NCBI RefSeq assembly: GCF_014637085.1
Contig: NZ_BMEU01000017.1
Location: 1 to 64,000, forward strand
Length of the DNA: 64,000 bases
From: Comamonas phosphati
GTDB taxonomy: Bacteria; Pseudomonadota; Gammaproteobacteria; Burkholderiales; Burkholderiaceae_C
Reading direction: 5' to 3'
Of this stretch, positions 45,855-55,161 are shown in pieces (position 1 is the first letter of the stretch; the number at the start of each line of letters is the position of its first letter). Below the pieces are notes generated by a model. The model searched no databases. It was not told the DNA's origin and saw nothing but the letters and a program-made list of their open reading frames with translations. A program made the position numbers and the translations under genes.

Positions 45855-46808
45855 TCAGAGTTGAACTTGTGTTGCAGCAGCTGCTGCGCGGACAGCCAGG
45901 CGGCTGCCGCTGGGGCGGTTGGCCCGCGTCACTGCAATGGCGCGGGTGATGTTGTCCAGGGCGTCGGTGGGCGACTCCAGCCGGTCTGCCAGGCCGTTGG
46001 CAATGGCGGCCTGGCCACGGTAGACGCCGGCCTCGGTGCCGCGCACCGCATCGGGGCTGATGCCACGGTATTCGGCTACGGCGTCCACGAACATGGAATA
46101 GCCCTCGTTGACCAGGCCCTGCAGGAACTGCAGAGACTGCTCCGTCAGGGGCTCATGCGGCGAGAGGTCGTTCTTGTGGGCACCGGCGTACACCGTGGTG
46201 ACCTTGACGCCGGCCTGCGCCTCCGCAGCCGAGCGGTCCATGTGCTTGGCGATGACGCCGATGCTGCCCACGCCGCTGGTACGGCTGACAACAAGCTCGG
46301 AGCAGGCCGCGCCGATCAGGTAGCCGCCGCTGTAGGCCTGGAAGTTGACGATGCCGGTGATGGGCTTTTGCCGGCTCATGGCGCGCAGGTCGGCGGCCAG
46401 CTCGAAGGCACCCGTGGCCGAGCCGCCGGGGCTGTCGATGTCGAGCACGATGCGCTCCACGCTGGGATCGGCAACGGCGCGGCGCAGGTCGTTGCGCAGG
46501 CCTTCGTAGCTGGTCATGGTCTCGCACACGTTCATGTGCGCCCCCCGGCTGACGAGCAGTCCGTGCACGGGGATGACTTCCACGCCCGTGGACTCGATGA
46601 CGGCGCGGCGCTGGGCATCCTGCCGAGCCAGCGCAGCTGCGTGGTCGTCATCGTCGTGCCACATGCGCGGCTCGGCCGGTCCGGGCAGGTTGATGATGTT
46701 CAGATTCATGGTCTGATTGGCCCAGCGCACGGCCATTTCGACGGTGTCGGGCGAGGCGAGAAGGGGCTGATTGAACAGCAGCCCGGCTGCACGGAGGTAG
46801 CTTTTCAT
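45855..46808 (-). CDS. S49-family (SppA/SohB-like) head maturation protease
   Basis: This 317-residue protein has VEVIPVHGLLVSRG, IVLDIDSPGGSATGAF near 120-135 and the probable nucleophile Ser160 in QAYSGGYLIG, followed by TSGVGSIGVIAKHMDRS. This is the Ser-Lys protease fold of lambda gpC-type enzymes. It would cleave the capsid delta domain and itself. It overlaps the portal gene's stop by four bases. No separate nested scaffold gene was identified. Confidence 0.88.
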   Translation of the reverse strand: MKSYLRAAGLLFNQPLLASPDTVEMAVRWANQTMNLNIINLPGPAEPRMWHDDDDHAAALARQDAQRRAVIESTGVEVIPVHGLLVSRGAHMNVCETMTSYEGLRNDLRRAVADPSVERIVLDIDSPGGSATGAFELAADLRAMSRQKPITGIVNFQAYSGGYLIGAACSELVVSRTSGVGSIGVIAKHMDRSAAEAQAGVKVTTVYAGAHKNDLSPHEPLTEQSLQFLQGLVNEGYSMFVDAVAEYRGISPDAVRGTEAGVYRGQAAIANGLADRLESPTDALDNITRAIAVTRANRPSGSRLAVRAAAAATQVQL

Positions 46809-48088
46809 TGCGGTGCCAATAGCTTTTCAATTTCGCGCTGCTGTTGCTCCAGCTGGGCGCGCACTTGAGGGTTGTTGAGATCCGGCCTGCCCTTGCCCGC
46901 GTCCACCATGTTGAGCGGCTGCAGGTAGGCGTCTCCGCCGTCGATGGGCGGCATGTTCTCCAGGCGCCGAATGTCGTTGACCGACAGCCAGCCCCATTGC
47001 CGGCCGATGGCGTAGGCCTCGTAGCGGCTTTTCTGGTCGCCCCGCATGAGGCCGGACAGGTTGAATTCGATGAAGTAGCGGCCCCGGTCCTCGTCCAGCA
47101 GGAAGTCGCGCATCATGGCGCCCTCGTGCCGCTTGGCCCAGGGCAGCAGCGCGAATACCACCAGCTGAATCAGCAACTGCTCCAGGGTGTTGTAGTTCGC
47201 CTTCTCCAGGTCGTTGACCATGGGCAGCGGGATCTTGTACATCCGCGCAATGTCCACGCCCGAGGCCTTGATCATCGAGATCATCTCGGCATCGACGTTG
47301 GACAGCGACACCGGAGAGAAGGTCATGCCCTCCTGCAGCAGCGCCACCTTGCGGGCGTTGTCAGTGCCGCTGAATTTGTTGCCCCACTGGTCCAGGATGC
47401 CGTCGATGGTGGCCTGGTCCTTGAGGGCGGCAACCTCCTTTGGCCGCTGGATGACGCCAGACAGGCTTGCACCATTGGCGAAGGACTTGCCGGCGAAAGT
47501 GCGCACGGTCTGCGCCAGGCCGATGGCATCGGCATGGAGCTGGACGGGCGACAGGCCCACGTAGCCGTTATGGCTGTGCCAGCGCACATGGTGCACCAGG
47601 CGCATGGGCAACGGTGCGCCGGCGCCGGCCACCTGGTAGTAAGGCAGCAGATCCGGCCCCCTGAGCACCGTGACCTTGGCCGAGTCCAGGGGCCACAGCG
47701 CCTTGACCTGGCCGTGATCGTCACGGTCGATGAAGCTGTAGCAGTTACCGCGCAGGCCTGCAGCCAGTTGCGACAGCTCCACCCGCTCGTAGGGGGTCTG
47801 GAAGTCGTTGGGCTTGCTGCGCAGGACGTTGTAGAGCGGATGGCTGGTAGCTGCCTCCCGGCCGCCGTCGGGCAGCCGCTGGTACAGCTCCGCAGGGCAC
47901 GATGCCAGGCTTTCGGCCAGCAGCGTGACGCAGTTTTGCAGAATGGGCAGGGCCAGGGCGGATTCCGGCGTGACGCGCACGCCGGATGCGCTCAGGCCCA
48001 TCGAGCCGAGGAAGCCGCGCCAGAGGCCGCTGCCGCTATCGACCAGGTTGCCCGTGCCGCTACCGCCGAGTAGCGATGAAAAAAACAT
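46805..48088 (-). CDS. HK97-family portal protein
   Basis: This 427-residue protein has the order expected of phage_portal family members: ESALALPILQNCVTLLAESLASCPAELYQR near 43-72, SHPLYNVLRSKPND, GVDIARMYKIPLPMVNDLEKANYNTLEQ and YEAYAIGRQWGWLSVNDIRRLENMPPI. It forms the DNA gate of the head. It is encoded between TerL (with a tiny membrane-protein gene) and the protease. Confidence 0.93.
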   Translation of the reverse strand: MFFSSLLGGSGTGNLVDSGSGLWRGFLGSMGLSASGVRVTPESALALPILQNCVTLLAESLASCPAELYQRLPDGGREAATSHPLYNVLRSKPNDFQTPYERVELSQLAAGLRGNCYSFIDRDDHGQVKALWPLDSAKVTVLRGPDLLPYYQVAGAGAPLPMRLVHHVRWHSHNGYVGLSPVQLHADAIGLAQTVRTFAGKSFANGASLSGVIQRPKEVAALKDQATIDGILDQWGNKFSGTDNARKVALLQEGMTFSPVSLSNVDAEMISMIKASGVDIARMYKIPLPMVNDLEKANYNTLEQLLIQLVVFALLPWAKRHEGAMMRDFLLDEDRGRYFIEFNLSGLMRGDQKSRYEAYAIGRQWGWLSVNDIRRLENMPPIDGGDAYLQPLNMVDAGKGRPDLNNPQVRAQLEQQQREIEKLLAPQ

Positions 48089-48097
48089 GGCAATCCT

Positions 48098-48280
48098 TTA
48101 CCGAGTGGGCTCGCTCTTGGCGATCAATGCGGCTGCAGCCTTGTCCAGCAGCCACGCGTACAACAACAGGCTCACTCCGGCCACGCTCAGCGCCACCGGG
48201 ATGCTCCACATGGCCAGGCCACCGACCAGGAGGGCGAAGCCGAGCACACCGAAGAAAAAAGAGAGGTATCGCAGCCTCAT
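48098..48280 (-). CDS. Tiny two-helix membrane protein
   Basis: This 60-residue protein consists almost wholly of two hydrophobic helices (about 5-24 and 27-52) with a basic C-terminus. It overlaps the TerL stop by four bases and precedes the portal gene by 9 bases, so it is likely made with the packaging genes. Similar small membrane frames occur at this place in other phages; the role is unknown. Confidence 0.6.
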   Translation of the reverse strand: MRLRYLSFFFGVLGFALLVGGLAMWSIPVALSVAGVSLLLYAWLLDKAAAALIAKSEPTR

Positions 48281-50094
48281 ATCCGCACTCCTGATTCGTA
48301 AACCGAAGGGCCGCCCAACTGGGCGCCCTTGCCGCTGATGCCGCAGGCCATGACCGAGGCGACGATGCCGTCGATGCGGCCGATGGCCTTGGCCTTGTCC
48401 ACCTTGCGGTTGTTGGCCGGGTCATGGGTGACCACGGCGTTTGCCGCGTTCCAGGTCAACACGGGGTTGCCGTCATGGCGCAGGCGCTCGATGTCGGCAT
48501 CGAACCCACCAGGCGGGGGAACCTCCGCCCCCTCCTCGCCCGAGATCTGCGCCGGGGCGCCCAGCAATCGCCGCTCGAATTCGTCGACGGCAGGCCCCAT
48601 GGACTGGTAGCCCTGGCCGAAGCCTTCCATGGGCGGCAGCGTGATGCCGTTGTCGGCCATGAGCTGCAGCAGGTCGGCGATGCGCCAACGGTCGTAGGCG
48701 ATTTTTTCGACGCCGTCGAAGTAGTCGCAGATGGTCTGCAGCCGGCGCAGCACAAACAGGCGGCTGACGGCACGGCCTGGCGTGGTCTCCAGCCAGCGGT
48801 CTGCAATCCATTGCCGATACGGCACCCTGTCGCGCTTTTCCCGCTCCTCGATGTCGTGGTCCGGTATCCAGAAATACGGCATGAGCCGCCAGTACGGGTC
48901 TTCGACCGTGGGGAAGAAGAGCAGCACGAAGGCGGTCAAGTCCGTGGTGCTGGACAGGTCCAGCGCCCCCACCGCCCGCCGGCCACGCAGCAGGCGCATG
49001 GGCACCTGGTCGGCCGCCTCGTTCCATATTTCCCAGTCAATCCATGGCGATTCGGCCTGTGTCCACACGCAAAAATTCAGGCGCAGCACCTTGGCCTGCA
49101 GCGATGGCATGCCCCGCGCGTTCTGCACCTGGGCACGCAGGTAGGCGTAGCCCGGAATGCCTTCACGCTGGCCTGGCAGGCTATACCGCAGCGAAGGGTT
49201 GACCTTGGGCCAGCAGCTCTCGTCCTTGATCGGGTCGTCGCCCTTGTCCAGCGAGCAGATGAAGCCGAAGAAGCGGTCGTCCTGCGCCTTGCCTGTGCAC
49301 ACGTCTGTACCGTAGTCGTGATAGCGGCCGCAGGGCGTGTTTTTGTCGCTGCCGCTGTTGGTGATCATGATCACCATGGCGCGGCGGCGGTTCTTGGTGC
49401 CGGCGATCATCATGTCGACGACCGTCGATGTCTTGTGCTCGTGCACTTCATCGATCAGGCCGATGTGCGGACGCGGGCCGGACTGGCCTTCATCAGCCGC
49501 GATGGTCTTGAAGAAGCTGTTGGTGTTGGCGTAGAACAGGTTCCACACCTTGTCGTCGCGGCCGGACTGCACCAGGCGCGAAGCGAGATCGGGCGACTGG
49601 TTGACCATGGCCACCGCGTCGCGGAACAGGATCTGCGCCTGGTCCTTTTTGGTCGCGGCAGCGTAGATTTCCGCGCGCTGCTCGCCGTCTGCCGTCAGGC
49701 CGTACAGGCCGATGCCCGCGACCAGCGGACTTTTGCCCGAACCCTTGCCGGTCTCGATGTAGACCACGCGAAAGCGCCGATGGCCGTCATCCATGTACCA
49801 GCCGTACAGGCTGCCGACGATGAAAGCCTGCCAGGGTGCCAGCAGGAAGGGACGCCCCTCGAAATCGCCACCGTTGAGCTTGAGAACTTCCTCGAAATAC
49901 CCGATGGCCCGGTCTGCGGCCTCCTGATCCCACACCAGGCCGCGCTTGTGGCCCGATTTGAGGTCACTGAGGTGGCGCTTGCATGCGGCACGCACGTACG
50001 GGCCGGCGATGATGCGCCCCTGCAGCACGCGGCGCGCGAATTTCTGGACGCGGCAGTCAGCTGAAGTAGCGGCTAACGGCGTCCTTTGCGTCAT
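48277..50094 (-). CDS. terL: Terminase large subunit
   Basis: This 605-residue packaging motor of the HK97/Terminase_1 type has Walker A GKGSGKS at 116-122 and a Walker B-type acidic pair LIDEVH at 213-218. In the C-terminal nuclease half it has GALDLSSTTDLTAF and a late WNAANAVVTHDPANNRKVDKAKAIGRID. It overlaps TerS by 38 bases. One copy of the dispersed palindrome (49294-49311) lies within it, where it encodes TDVCT. Confidence 0.94.
   Translation of the reverse strand: MTQRTPLAATSADCRVQKFARRVLQGRIIAGPYVRAACKRHLSDLKSGHKRGLVWDQEAADRAIGYFEEVLKLNGGDFEGRPFLLAPWQAFIVGSLYGWYMDDGHRRFRVVYIETGKGSGKSPLVAGIGLYGLTADGEQRAEIYAAATKKDQAQILFRDAVAMVNQSPDLASRLVQSGRDDKVWNLFYANTNSFFKTIAADEGQSGPRPHIGLIDEVHEHKTSTVVDMMIAGTKNRRRAMVIMITNSGSDKNTPCGRYHDYGTDVCTGKAQDDRFFGFICSLDKGDDPIKDESCWPKVNPSLRYSLPGQREGIPGYAYLRAQVQNARGMPSLQAKVLRLNFCVWTQAESPWIDWEIWNEAADQVPMRLLRGRRAVGALDLSSTTDLTAFVLLFFPTVEDPYWRLMPYFWIPDHDIEEREKRDRVPYRQWIADRWLETTPGRAVSRLFVLRRLQTICDYFDGVEKIAYDRWRIADLLQLMADNGITLPPMEGFGQGYQSMGPAVDEFERRLLGAPAQISGEEGAEVPPPGGFDADIERLRHDGNPVLTWNAANAVVTHDPANNRKVDKAKAIGRIDGIVASVMACGISGKGAQLGGPSVYESGVRI
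49294..49311 (+). repeat. Dispersed palindrome site 2 (14 of 16)
   Basis: TGTGCACACGTCTGTACC lies within terL, where the sense strand encodes TDVCT. Confidence 0.7.
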
Positions 50095-50581
50095 TCTCGA
50101 ACAGCCCCCCCTGCGGCACCGCAGCCTTCATGTTTCGCCGAGCCAGAGGCGACATACCAAACAGCGCGCCAGCGGCGTTCGCGCGCTTTTCCGCGTCGTT
50201 CGCCAGCTGGCGCCACACGCTGATCTGCCTCGCGCCCGTGGCGAAGGTCTGCACATCGCCACTTTCGGGATCAGCGGCATTCTTTTTGGCGATCAATTCC
50301 CGGAATCGGCGCCAGTCGGCCACGGCCTCGCAGTAGGAGGCCAGTGCCATCGTGTCCAGCCGGTGCACCCAGCCCAGCGTGAGCAGGTCGGACACCACGC
50401 GGCGCCATTCGTCCTGCGCGGCCGGGCTCAGAAAGTCCGGCATTTCGGGCTCGCACGATGCAACGGTCTGGGCCTCCACGTCGCGGAGCAGGTCAGAAGC
50501 GTTTTTTTTGCTGGCATTGCCGCCCGCAAGGTGCAAAAAAGAGGGTTTGGCGCTGCGGCCAGAGTTCGAATTCCCAGCCAT
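50057..50581 (-). CDS. terS: Terminase small subunit, P27 family
   Basis: This 174-residue protein begins MAGNSNSGRSAKPSFLHLAGG and has PEMPDFLSPAAQDEWRRVVSDLLTLGWVHRLDTMALASYCEAVADWRRFREL, a classic P27-type TerS helical core that recognises the packaging site. The ATG at 50581 follows a GGAGGCC-like site, and the upstream in-frame extension has no similarity. It is followed with overlap by TerL and preceded by an HNH nuclease gene, the arrangement of HK97-type cos phages. Confidence 0.87.
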   Translation of the reverse strand: MAGNSNSGRSAKPSFLHLAGGNASKKNASDLLRDVEAQTVASCEPEMPDFLSPAAQDEWRRVVSDLLTLGWVHRLDTMALASYCEAVADWRRFRELIAKKNAADPESGDVQTFATGARQISVWRQLANDAEKRANAAGALFGMSPLARRNMKAAVPQGGLFENDAKDAVSRYFS

Positions 50582-50652
50582 ATGGCCTCCTGTCGTGATA
50601 CCCCCCCTCTCCCATATTTCCCGCATTTTGCGAACGGAGAGAACCGGTCGGT

Positions 50653-51081
50653 CTAGGGGCGCGAGGGGGTGGAATTTTTTGCCCCCCCTCCCCCGGGGCG
50701 ACTGCGGTTCCATGGGTGAAATGGATCAAGGGGTAGGCCGGTCGAATCGCAACCGACCACGCGGCCGGACTTCTCGGCCCTCTGCTTCACCGAATCGTGG
50801 CAGTGCTTGCAAAGCGGCTGCCAGTTGGAACGGCTCCAGAACAGCTGCTGCGCGGCTGCCAAGCGGGTCGGGTCTCCCGACTCCCTGGCTTCACGCAGGC
50901 GCGGTGCCTGAATGTGGTCAATCACTGACGCGGGTTCCATGCGACCCTGCTTTGCGTGCTCTGCACACAATGGGTTCTCAAGCAGGAACTGGGCGCGGGC
51001 CTGCTGCCAGGCGTAGGTGTAGCCACGCGAGTGCGAGCTGCCGCGCCGGTCGTCATGCTCCCGCTGGCTTGCTGCTCTCAT
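50653..51081 (-). CDS. HNH endonuclease
   Basis: This 142-residue protein has FLLENPLCAEHAKQGRMEPASVIDHIQAPR and NWQPLCKHCHDSVKQRAE, the HNH metal-finger with a CxxC-type zinc pair. In HK97-like phages this nuclease, encoded next to terS, is required for specific cos cleavage by the terminase. GGAG precedes the ATG at 51081. A packaging site would be expected nearby. Confidence 0.88.
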   Translation of the reverse strand: MRAASQREHDDRRGSSHSRGYTYAWQQARAQFLLENPLCAEHAKQGRMEPASVIDHIQAPRLREARESGDPTRLAAAQQLFWSRSNWQPLCKHCHDSVKQRAEKSGRVVGCDSTGLPLDPFHPWNRSRPGGGGAKNSTPSRP

Positions 51082-51201
51082 AGTCGCTCCGGGGGTCAAC
51101 AAAAAGAAAACCCCGCGCAGCGCAAACTGGCGGGGCTCCCGGCAAGCACTCAGCGGTTAGGGGCACCGAGCACTAGCTTGCCGCAAATGTACCCGAACTC
51201 T

Positions 51202-51636
51202 CTATGTTGTAAAAGTCCCCGGCCGCTTGGTGACGGCCCACAGCGCGGCCATCTTGCGCTCGTTCTCCTGGGCCAGAGCCACCAGCCAGGCGTCGATGGC
51301 ACGGTCCGCAGCCTCGAGGTGCGCGTGGACCGTGGACGCCGCACGGCCCACGCGGCGTGCCGTGCCAGGAATGCCGAGATCACGGATATAGATGCAGTGC
51401 AGCGTCTCATAGAGATGGGGCTTGCCCACCTTCATCGACTCCACCGCCCTGTCCGTCTCCTCGGCCTCCAGGTGCAGCACCGGGATCACCGACTCCCGAG
51501 TCTTTTGCTGCTCGGCACTGGCGCCCCATGCAGCAAGAATGTTCTGCGATGGGAAGCCCAGGCCATTGCTGTCACACCGAGAGCGCCACAGCGCCCAGTT
51601 ATCCAGCCGGCGCTTGATGTGCTCGATCCGCGCCAT
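51202..51636 (-). CDS. Putative late-gene regulator with helix-turn-helix
   Basis: This 144-residue protein begins MARIEHIKRRLDNWALWRSR and ends with a C-terminal helix-turn-helix-like stretch HCIYIRDLGIPGTARRVGRAASTVHAHLEAADRAI (about 92-126), similar to sigma-region-4 folds. Proteins with this start and position, just upstream of the packaging genes, act as Q-like antiterminators or late activators in other phages. That would suit the need to read through the internal terminators at 41.4 kb. The assignment is by layout and motif only. Confidence 0.5.
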   Translation of the reverse strand: MARIEHIKRRLDNWALWRSRCDSNGLGFPSQNILAAWGASAEQQKTRESVIPVLHLEAEETDRAVESMKVGKPHLYETLHCIYIRDLGIPGTARRVGRAASTVHAHLEAADRAIDAWLVALAQENERKMAALWAVTKRPGTFTT

Positions 51637-51637
51637 A

Positions 51638-51973
51638 TCACGCCGCCCCCAGGTCGCCGTGGCCGGCCACAATGCACACGTGTGCACAGCCCATGCGGGC
51701 CATCAGCCTCGAGATCTCGGCCGCCCGGCTCAGCCTGGTGAACGGCGTGCCCGCCACCACGGCGCCCTCGCAGGCCCAGAAGCAACCAGGCCGGCCGGCC
51801 AGGCCCATGCGCACCAGGCGCCAGACCGCCGCATCTTTCTCCGCATACCGCTGGATCGTCTTGTAGACCTCGGGCATCGAAGCCCTGATTCGCTGCTGCC
51901 CCTCCTGGATCAAGCGCATCTCCTGCTCGCTCCATTCGATCCTGCTGCTTTCTCGTGTTGTCCTTTTGTCCAT
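51638..51973 (-). CDS. Phage hypothetical protein, helix-turn-helix-like
   Basis: This 111-residue protein begins MDKRTTRESSRIEWSEQEMRLIQEGQQRI and continues with SMPEVYKTIQRYAEKDAAVWRLVRMGLAGRPGCFWACEGA, a helical pattern found in small phage DNA-associated proteins. Near its end the dispersed palindrome (51671-51688) encodes CAHVCI. It lies 1 base before the putative late regulator gene. Function unknown. Confidence 0.55.
   Translation of the reverse strand: MDKRTTRESSRIEWSEQEMRLIQEGQQRIRASMPEVYKTIQRYAEKDAAVWRLVRMGLAGRPGCFWACEGAVVAGTPFTRLSRAAEISRLMARMGCAHVCIVAGHGDLGAA
51671..51688 (+). repeat. Dispersed palindrome site 3 (14 of 16)
   Basis: AATGCACACGTGTGCACA lies near the 3' end of the small gene before the late regulator, encoding CAHVCI. 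Confidence 0.7.
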
Positions 51974-52197
51974 TCTGTCCACCCCTACTAGATAGAGTTC
52001 GTAGAACCCGCCCGAAGCCCGCGCACGCGCGCCTGCTCCCCTATGCACCGGCCTGTGCCCGCCCGCCAGTCCACCAGTCCAGACACCAGACACCGCACCG
52101 ACCAGGCAATGCAGCAGCTGCAACCCCAGGATCTGGAGAAGTAGGTATCTGGTGGCATCCATGCAAAACGCGTGGACACCGTGGACATGGACAGACA
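51974..52197. other. Intergenic gap with short direct repeats
   Basis: No gene is supported in this 224-base gap. Near 52160-52190 there are closely spaced GTGGACA units, reading GTGGACACCGTGGACATGGA, which could be binding sites or slippage products. Confidence 0.35.
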
Positions 52198-52365
52198 TCA
52201 GCCGATAGGCGACCTGCAAGCCATCCCCGCCACTGCACCGCAAGCCGGGCACACCATTGCCCATGCCACTACGTGGACGCGAATCACGCCTCCAGCCACG
52301 CAGGCGGTGCAGCGCGTTTCAGGCGCTGCATCCTTTTGAAAAATTGAAGAATCAGAACGGTTCAT
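52198..52365 (-). CDS. Small zinc-ribbon-like protein
   Basis: This 55-residue frame from ATG 52365 overlaps the end of the VapE-type gene by 14 bases. It contains two CxxC pairs, RCTACV and VCPACG, about 22 residues apart, which together could hold one zinc ion. Similar tiny zinc-ribbon proteins are common downstream of phage primases. Expression is likely by coupling to the upstream gene. No closer identity can be given. Confidence 0.5.
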   Translation of the reverse strand: MNRSDSSIFQKDAAPETRCTACVAGGVIRVHVVAWAMVCPACGAVAGMACRSPIG

Positions 52366-55081
52366 CGTCCCCGCTCCAATGCGTTGCATCGCCGGCCATC
52401 ACCTCGGGTGGCAACGGCGGCGCCACGTAAGTCGCCCCCACGTCCGCAGGTTCCGGCGCCGCCGCCGGTGCCGGCTCGTCTAGCCCTCCGCTGCGCTCTT
52501 CAGGCGGCCAGCTCCTGGGCCGCACATAACCCCAAGGCCTGGGCGCCACACTGCTTCGCTTACGCTCCCAGCCCTCATGCTTGAGCCAGCCCGTTATCTG
52601 CCCCTGCAGGCCTGGCGGCGCCTTGGCCGGGTCAGCCCCCAGAGCCAGCACCAGCTGCGGCAGCGTCACAAAGTCGGCCAGGTTATTGACCGCTGCACCC
52701 ACGCCATGCGCCACCGGATCCCGGGTCAGCACGTGCAGCAGCTCACCGTCGACGGCGGTCTCCACCAGGCGGCTCTCCTGCATCGGCCGGAACAGGCGCT
52801 CTTCCTGGTCGGCCGTGGGCGAATAGGCCTCGCCCTGCAGATAGCGTGCGAAGGCCTCGGCCAGCAGCTGCTGGCGGAACTTGGCCACGAACTCGGTATT
52901 GATCTGCCGCTTCACCGGAATCGGCCAAAAGCGCCGGTTGCCCGTGCGGTCGCGCAAGTAGGTATCCTCGTTCGTGGTGCCCACCAGCACGCACTGGCGC
53001 GGGAAAGATTCCACCGTGGAGCCATAGGCCACCCGGTAGCGGTCCACCTTGGCCGAGATGAATGCCTTGATGGCGCCCACCTCCGACTTGCTGAAGTGCG
53101 TCAGCTCGGCAATCTCGTACAACCACAGGCCCTGCACCTGCTCCTGGGCTTCCTTGCCCTTGCCCACGTCGAAGGGCGTGTCGCTGAAATATTCGCTCGT
53201 GGCCAGCGTCTCCACCAAGGTGGACTTGCGCAGGCCGCCGTTGCCCTCCAGCACCGGGCAATAGTCGAACTTGCAGCCAGGCTCCATCACACGGTAGACC
53301 ATGCCCAGCAGCCAGAAACGCCCGACCAGGCCCAGGTACTCGAACAGCGCGGGCTTGATCGTCTCGGGCGTCTCGCCCAGCACGTGTACCAGCCAGTTGT
53401 CCACGCGCTTCTTGCCGTCCCACTTCAAGCCCACCAGGTAGTCGCGGATCGGGTGATAGCGCCGCGTGGCCGCCACCGTCAGCATGGCTTCCTCCAGCGC
53501 CGCCTTGCTGATGCTGGGCAGGCCGTAGGTATCCGTCAGCCACTTGCCCAGCAGCAAGGCATCGGCATTGCGCACCTCGCCCGGCTTGGCATACGGCCAG
53601 GGCCAGGCCACGCGACACTGCACCGTATTGCGCAGCTCGTCAAAGCCCAGCACATCCTTGATCTCGGGCAGCTTCTCCAGGCACCGAATCACCAGCTTGC
53701 GCGAGACATTCCACCGGCCCTTATCGTGGTCGTAGTAATACGCCATCCAGCCGGGCACCATGTAGCCGCCCACGCGCTCCATCTCGCCCGCGCCATCCGC
53801 ATCATCATCGCCGCCCGTGCCAACGGAAGGTTCGCGTTTTGGCGGCTTCCCGCCCCCGCCACCAGCTGCCGCCTGGCCTACATCCGTGGATGCGTCTGCC
53901 TGCGCATCCGTCTGCGCCGCGGGCAAAGGCTGCGCACGGCCGAAGAAAGCCAGCACATCCTCGCCCGTCCAGCCATCGTCGGCAATGGCGTCCTTGCAGT
54001 CCCAGCCGCTGGGCTTCTCGCCGGGGGCGGGGATGGGCAGCAGTTGCACGGTGCAGCCCTGCTCGGCCTGCAGCAGCGTGCCAATGCCTAGCATGGCACC
54101 CATGCCCGGCTGCTTGTGGGCCGGCAGCAGCGGCTTGTTGGCCTGCTCGGCTTCCTTGGCCACCGGGTCATCCTTCACCAGGGCCAGCTCGGCCCGGCTC
54201 AGCTTCTCCCTTTGGGCATCGCAGTCCGGCCACAGCAGTACATCGCAGCCGGCCAGCCAGCTCCAGTCAGCCTTCTTCCAGGCCTTGCTGCCGCCGGCCC
54301 AGCTGACCACGCAATAGATGCCGGGCGAAACCGCCTCCAGCAATTGCTGCAGCACATCGGCCTTGACCTCGCCCTCCACCAGGATGACCGTGCGGTCGCC
54401 TGGCAGCGCATGGCCGGGGAAATACAGCGGCCGCGGCTCGTCCCAGGTCTTCCACTTCCAGGACCGGGAGCCATCACGCGCGCTGCTGCAGAAGGTATAG
54501 GGCAGCGTATCCTTGCCGCCGTCGCTGGTGCGGTAGCGCATCACATAGCCGTGCAGCGCATCGCCCACACGGTACTCGGCCTGGTGCTCCAGATCCTCGG
54601 GCTGGCGGTAGTGGTGTGCAAAAGTCGGCGCCTGCGCGTTGTCCGGCACCGGCCGCAGCGTGGTCCACTCTTCCTTGTCGCTGGGCTTCTGCAGGCTAGG
54701 CTCTGTCTTGGGCCGTGGGTTGGCAGCAGGCTTCACCGCCTCGCCGGCAGCCGTCTTCACCAGGCCGGCCACGTCCTCCAGCTTCTCCTCGCGCGCCACC
54801 TGCACTGCAGCCTTGGCATTGCTCAAGCCGTGGATGGCTGCATACAGGCTGATCAAGTCGCCGCCCTGCTCGCCCGTGGCAAAGTCCGCCCAGGCACCCG
54901 TCTTCACGTTGATGCTACAGCTGTGGCCGTGGCCGCCACTCAGGTCCGCACAGCGGTATTCCGGGCCGTCAAAGGTTCCCCCTGGCAGCCAGGCCGGCAC
55001 CAAATTTTCAGCATCACGCAGCAGCGCTTCAGCCAGCGCCACAAACTGAATGGGCGGCAAAGGTTCGCGGCGTTGGTTCAT
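52352..55081 (-). CDS. VapE-type primase/helicase-like replication protein
   Basis: This 909-residue protein has an N-terminal primase zinc-finger-like part (CADLSGGHGHSCSINVKTGAWADF), a Toprim-like region with VILVEGEVKADVL and CDVLLWPDCDAQREKLSRAE (about 235-300), a low-complexity linker near 390-430, and a C-terminal virulence-associated E (VirE) P-loop domain. There the Walker A reads EGNGGLRKST near 612, followed by TTNEDTYLRDRTGNRRFWPI. Such proteins initiate phage or plasmid replication. The ATG at 55081 is preferred over one 18 bases upstream. Confidence 0.85.
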   Translation of the reverse strand: MNQRREPLPPIQFVALAEALLRDAENLVPAWLPGGTFDGPEYRCADLSGGHGHSCSINVKTGAWADFATGEQGGDLISLYAAIHGLSNAKAAVQVAREEKLEDVAGLVKTAAGEAVKPAANPRPKTEPSLQKPSDKEEWTTLRPVPDNAQAPTFAHHYRQPEDLEHQAEYRVGDALHGYVMRYRTSDGGKDTLPYTFCSSARDGSRSWKWKTWDEPRPLYFPGHALPGDRTVILVEGEVKADVLQQLLEAVSPGIYCVVSWAGGSKAWKKADWSWLAGCDVLLWPDCDAQREKLSRAELALVKDDPVAKEAEQANKPLLPAHKQPGMGAMLGIGTLLQAEQGCTVQLLPIPAPGEKPSGWDCKDAIADDGWTGEDVLAFFGRAQPLPAAQTDAQADASTDVGQAAAGGGGGKPPKREPSVGTGGDDDADGAGEMERVGGYMVPGWMAYYYDHDKGRWNVSRKLVIRCLEKLPEIKDVLGFDELRNTVQCRVAWPWPYAKPGEVRNADALLLGKWLTDTYGLPSISKAALEEAMLTVAATRRYHPIRDYLVGLKWDGKKRVDNWLVHVLGETPETIKPALFEYLGLVGRFWLLGMVYRVMEPGCKFDYCPVLEGNGGLRKSTLVETLATSEYFSDTPFDVGKGKEAQEQVQGLWLYEIAELTHFSKSEVGAIKAFISAKVDRYRVAYGSTVESFPRQCVLVGTTNEDTYLRDRTGNRRFWPIPVKRQINTEFVAKFRQQLLAEAFARYLQGEAYSPTADQEERLFRPMQESRLVETAVDGELLHVLTRDPVAHGVGAAVNNLADFVTLPQLVLALGADPAKAPPGLQGQITGWLKHEGWERKRSSVAPRPWGYVRPRSWPPEERSGGLDEPAPAAAPEPADVGATYVAPPLPPEVMAGDATHWSGDDEPF

Positions 55082-55161
55082 GCAACACCCCCCTGCCACC
55101 CGTGACAGAACATCGACACGCCGGCGTCCCTAACACCAGCGACGTGCACCAAACCCATTCC

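Noticed and set aside
52160-52190. Short GTGGACA repeats as a CRISPR or iteron array
   Set aside because: Only two or three imperfect units with no regular spacers.
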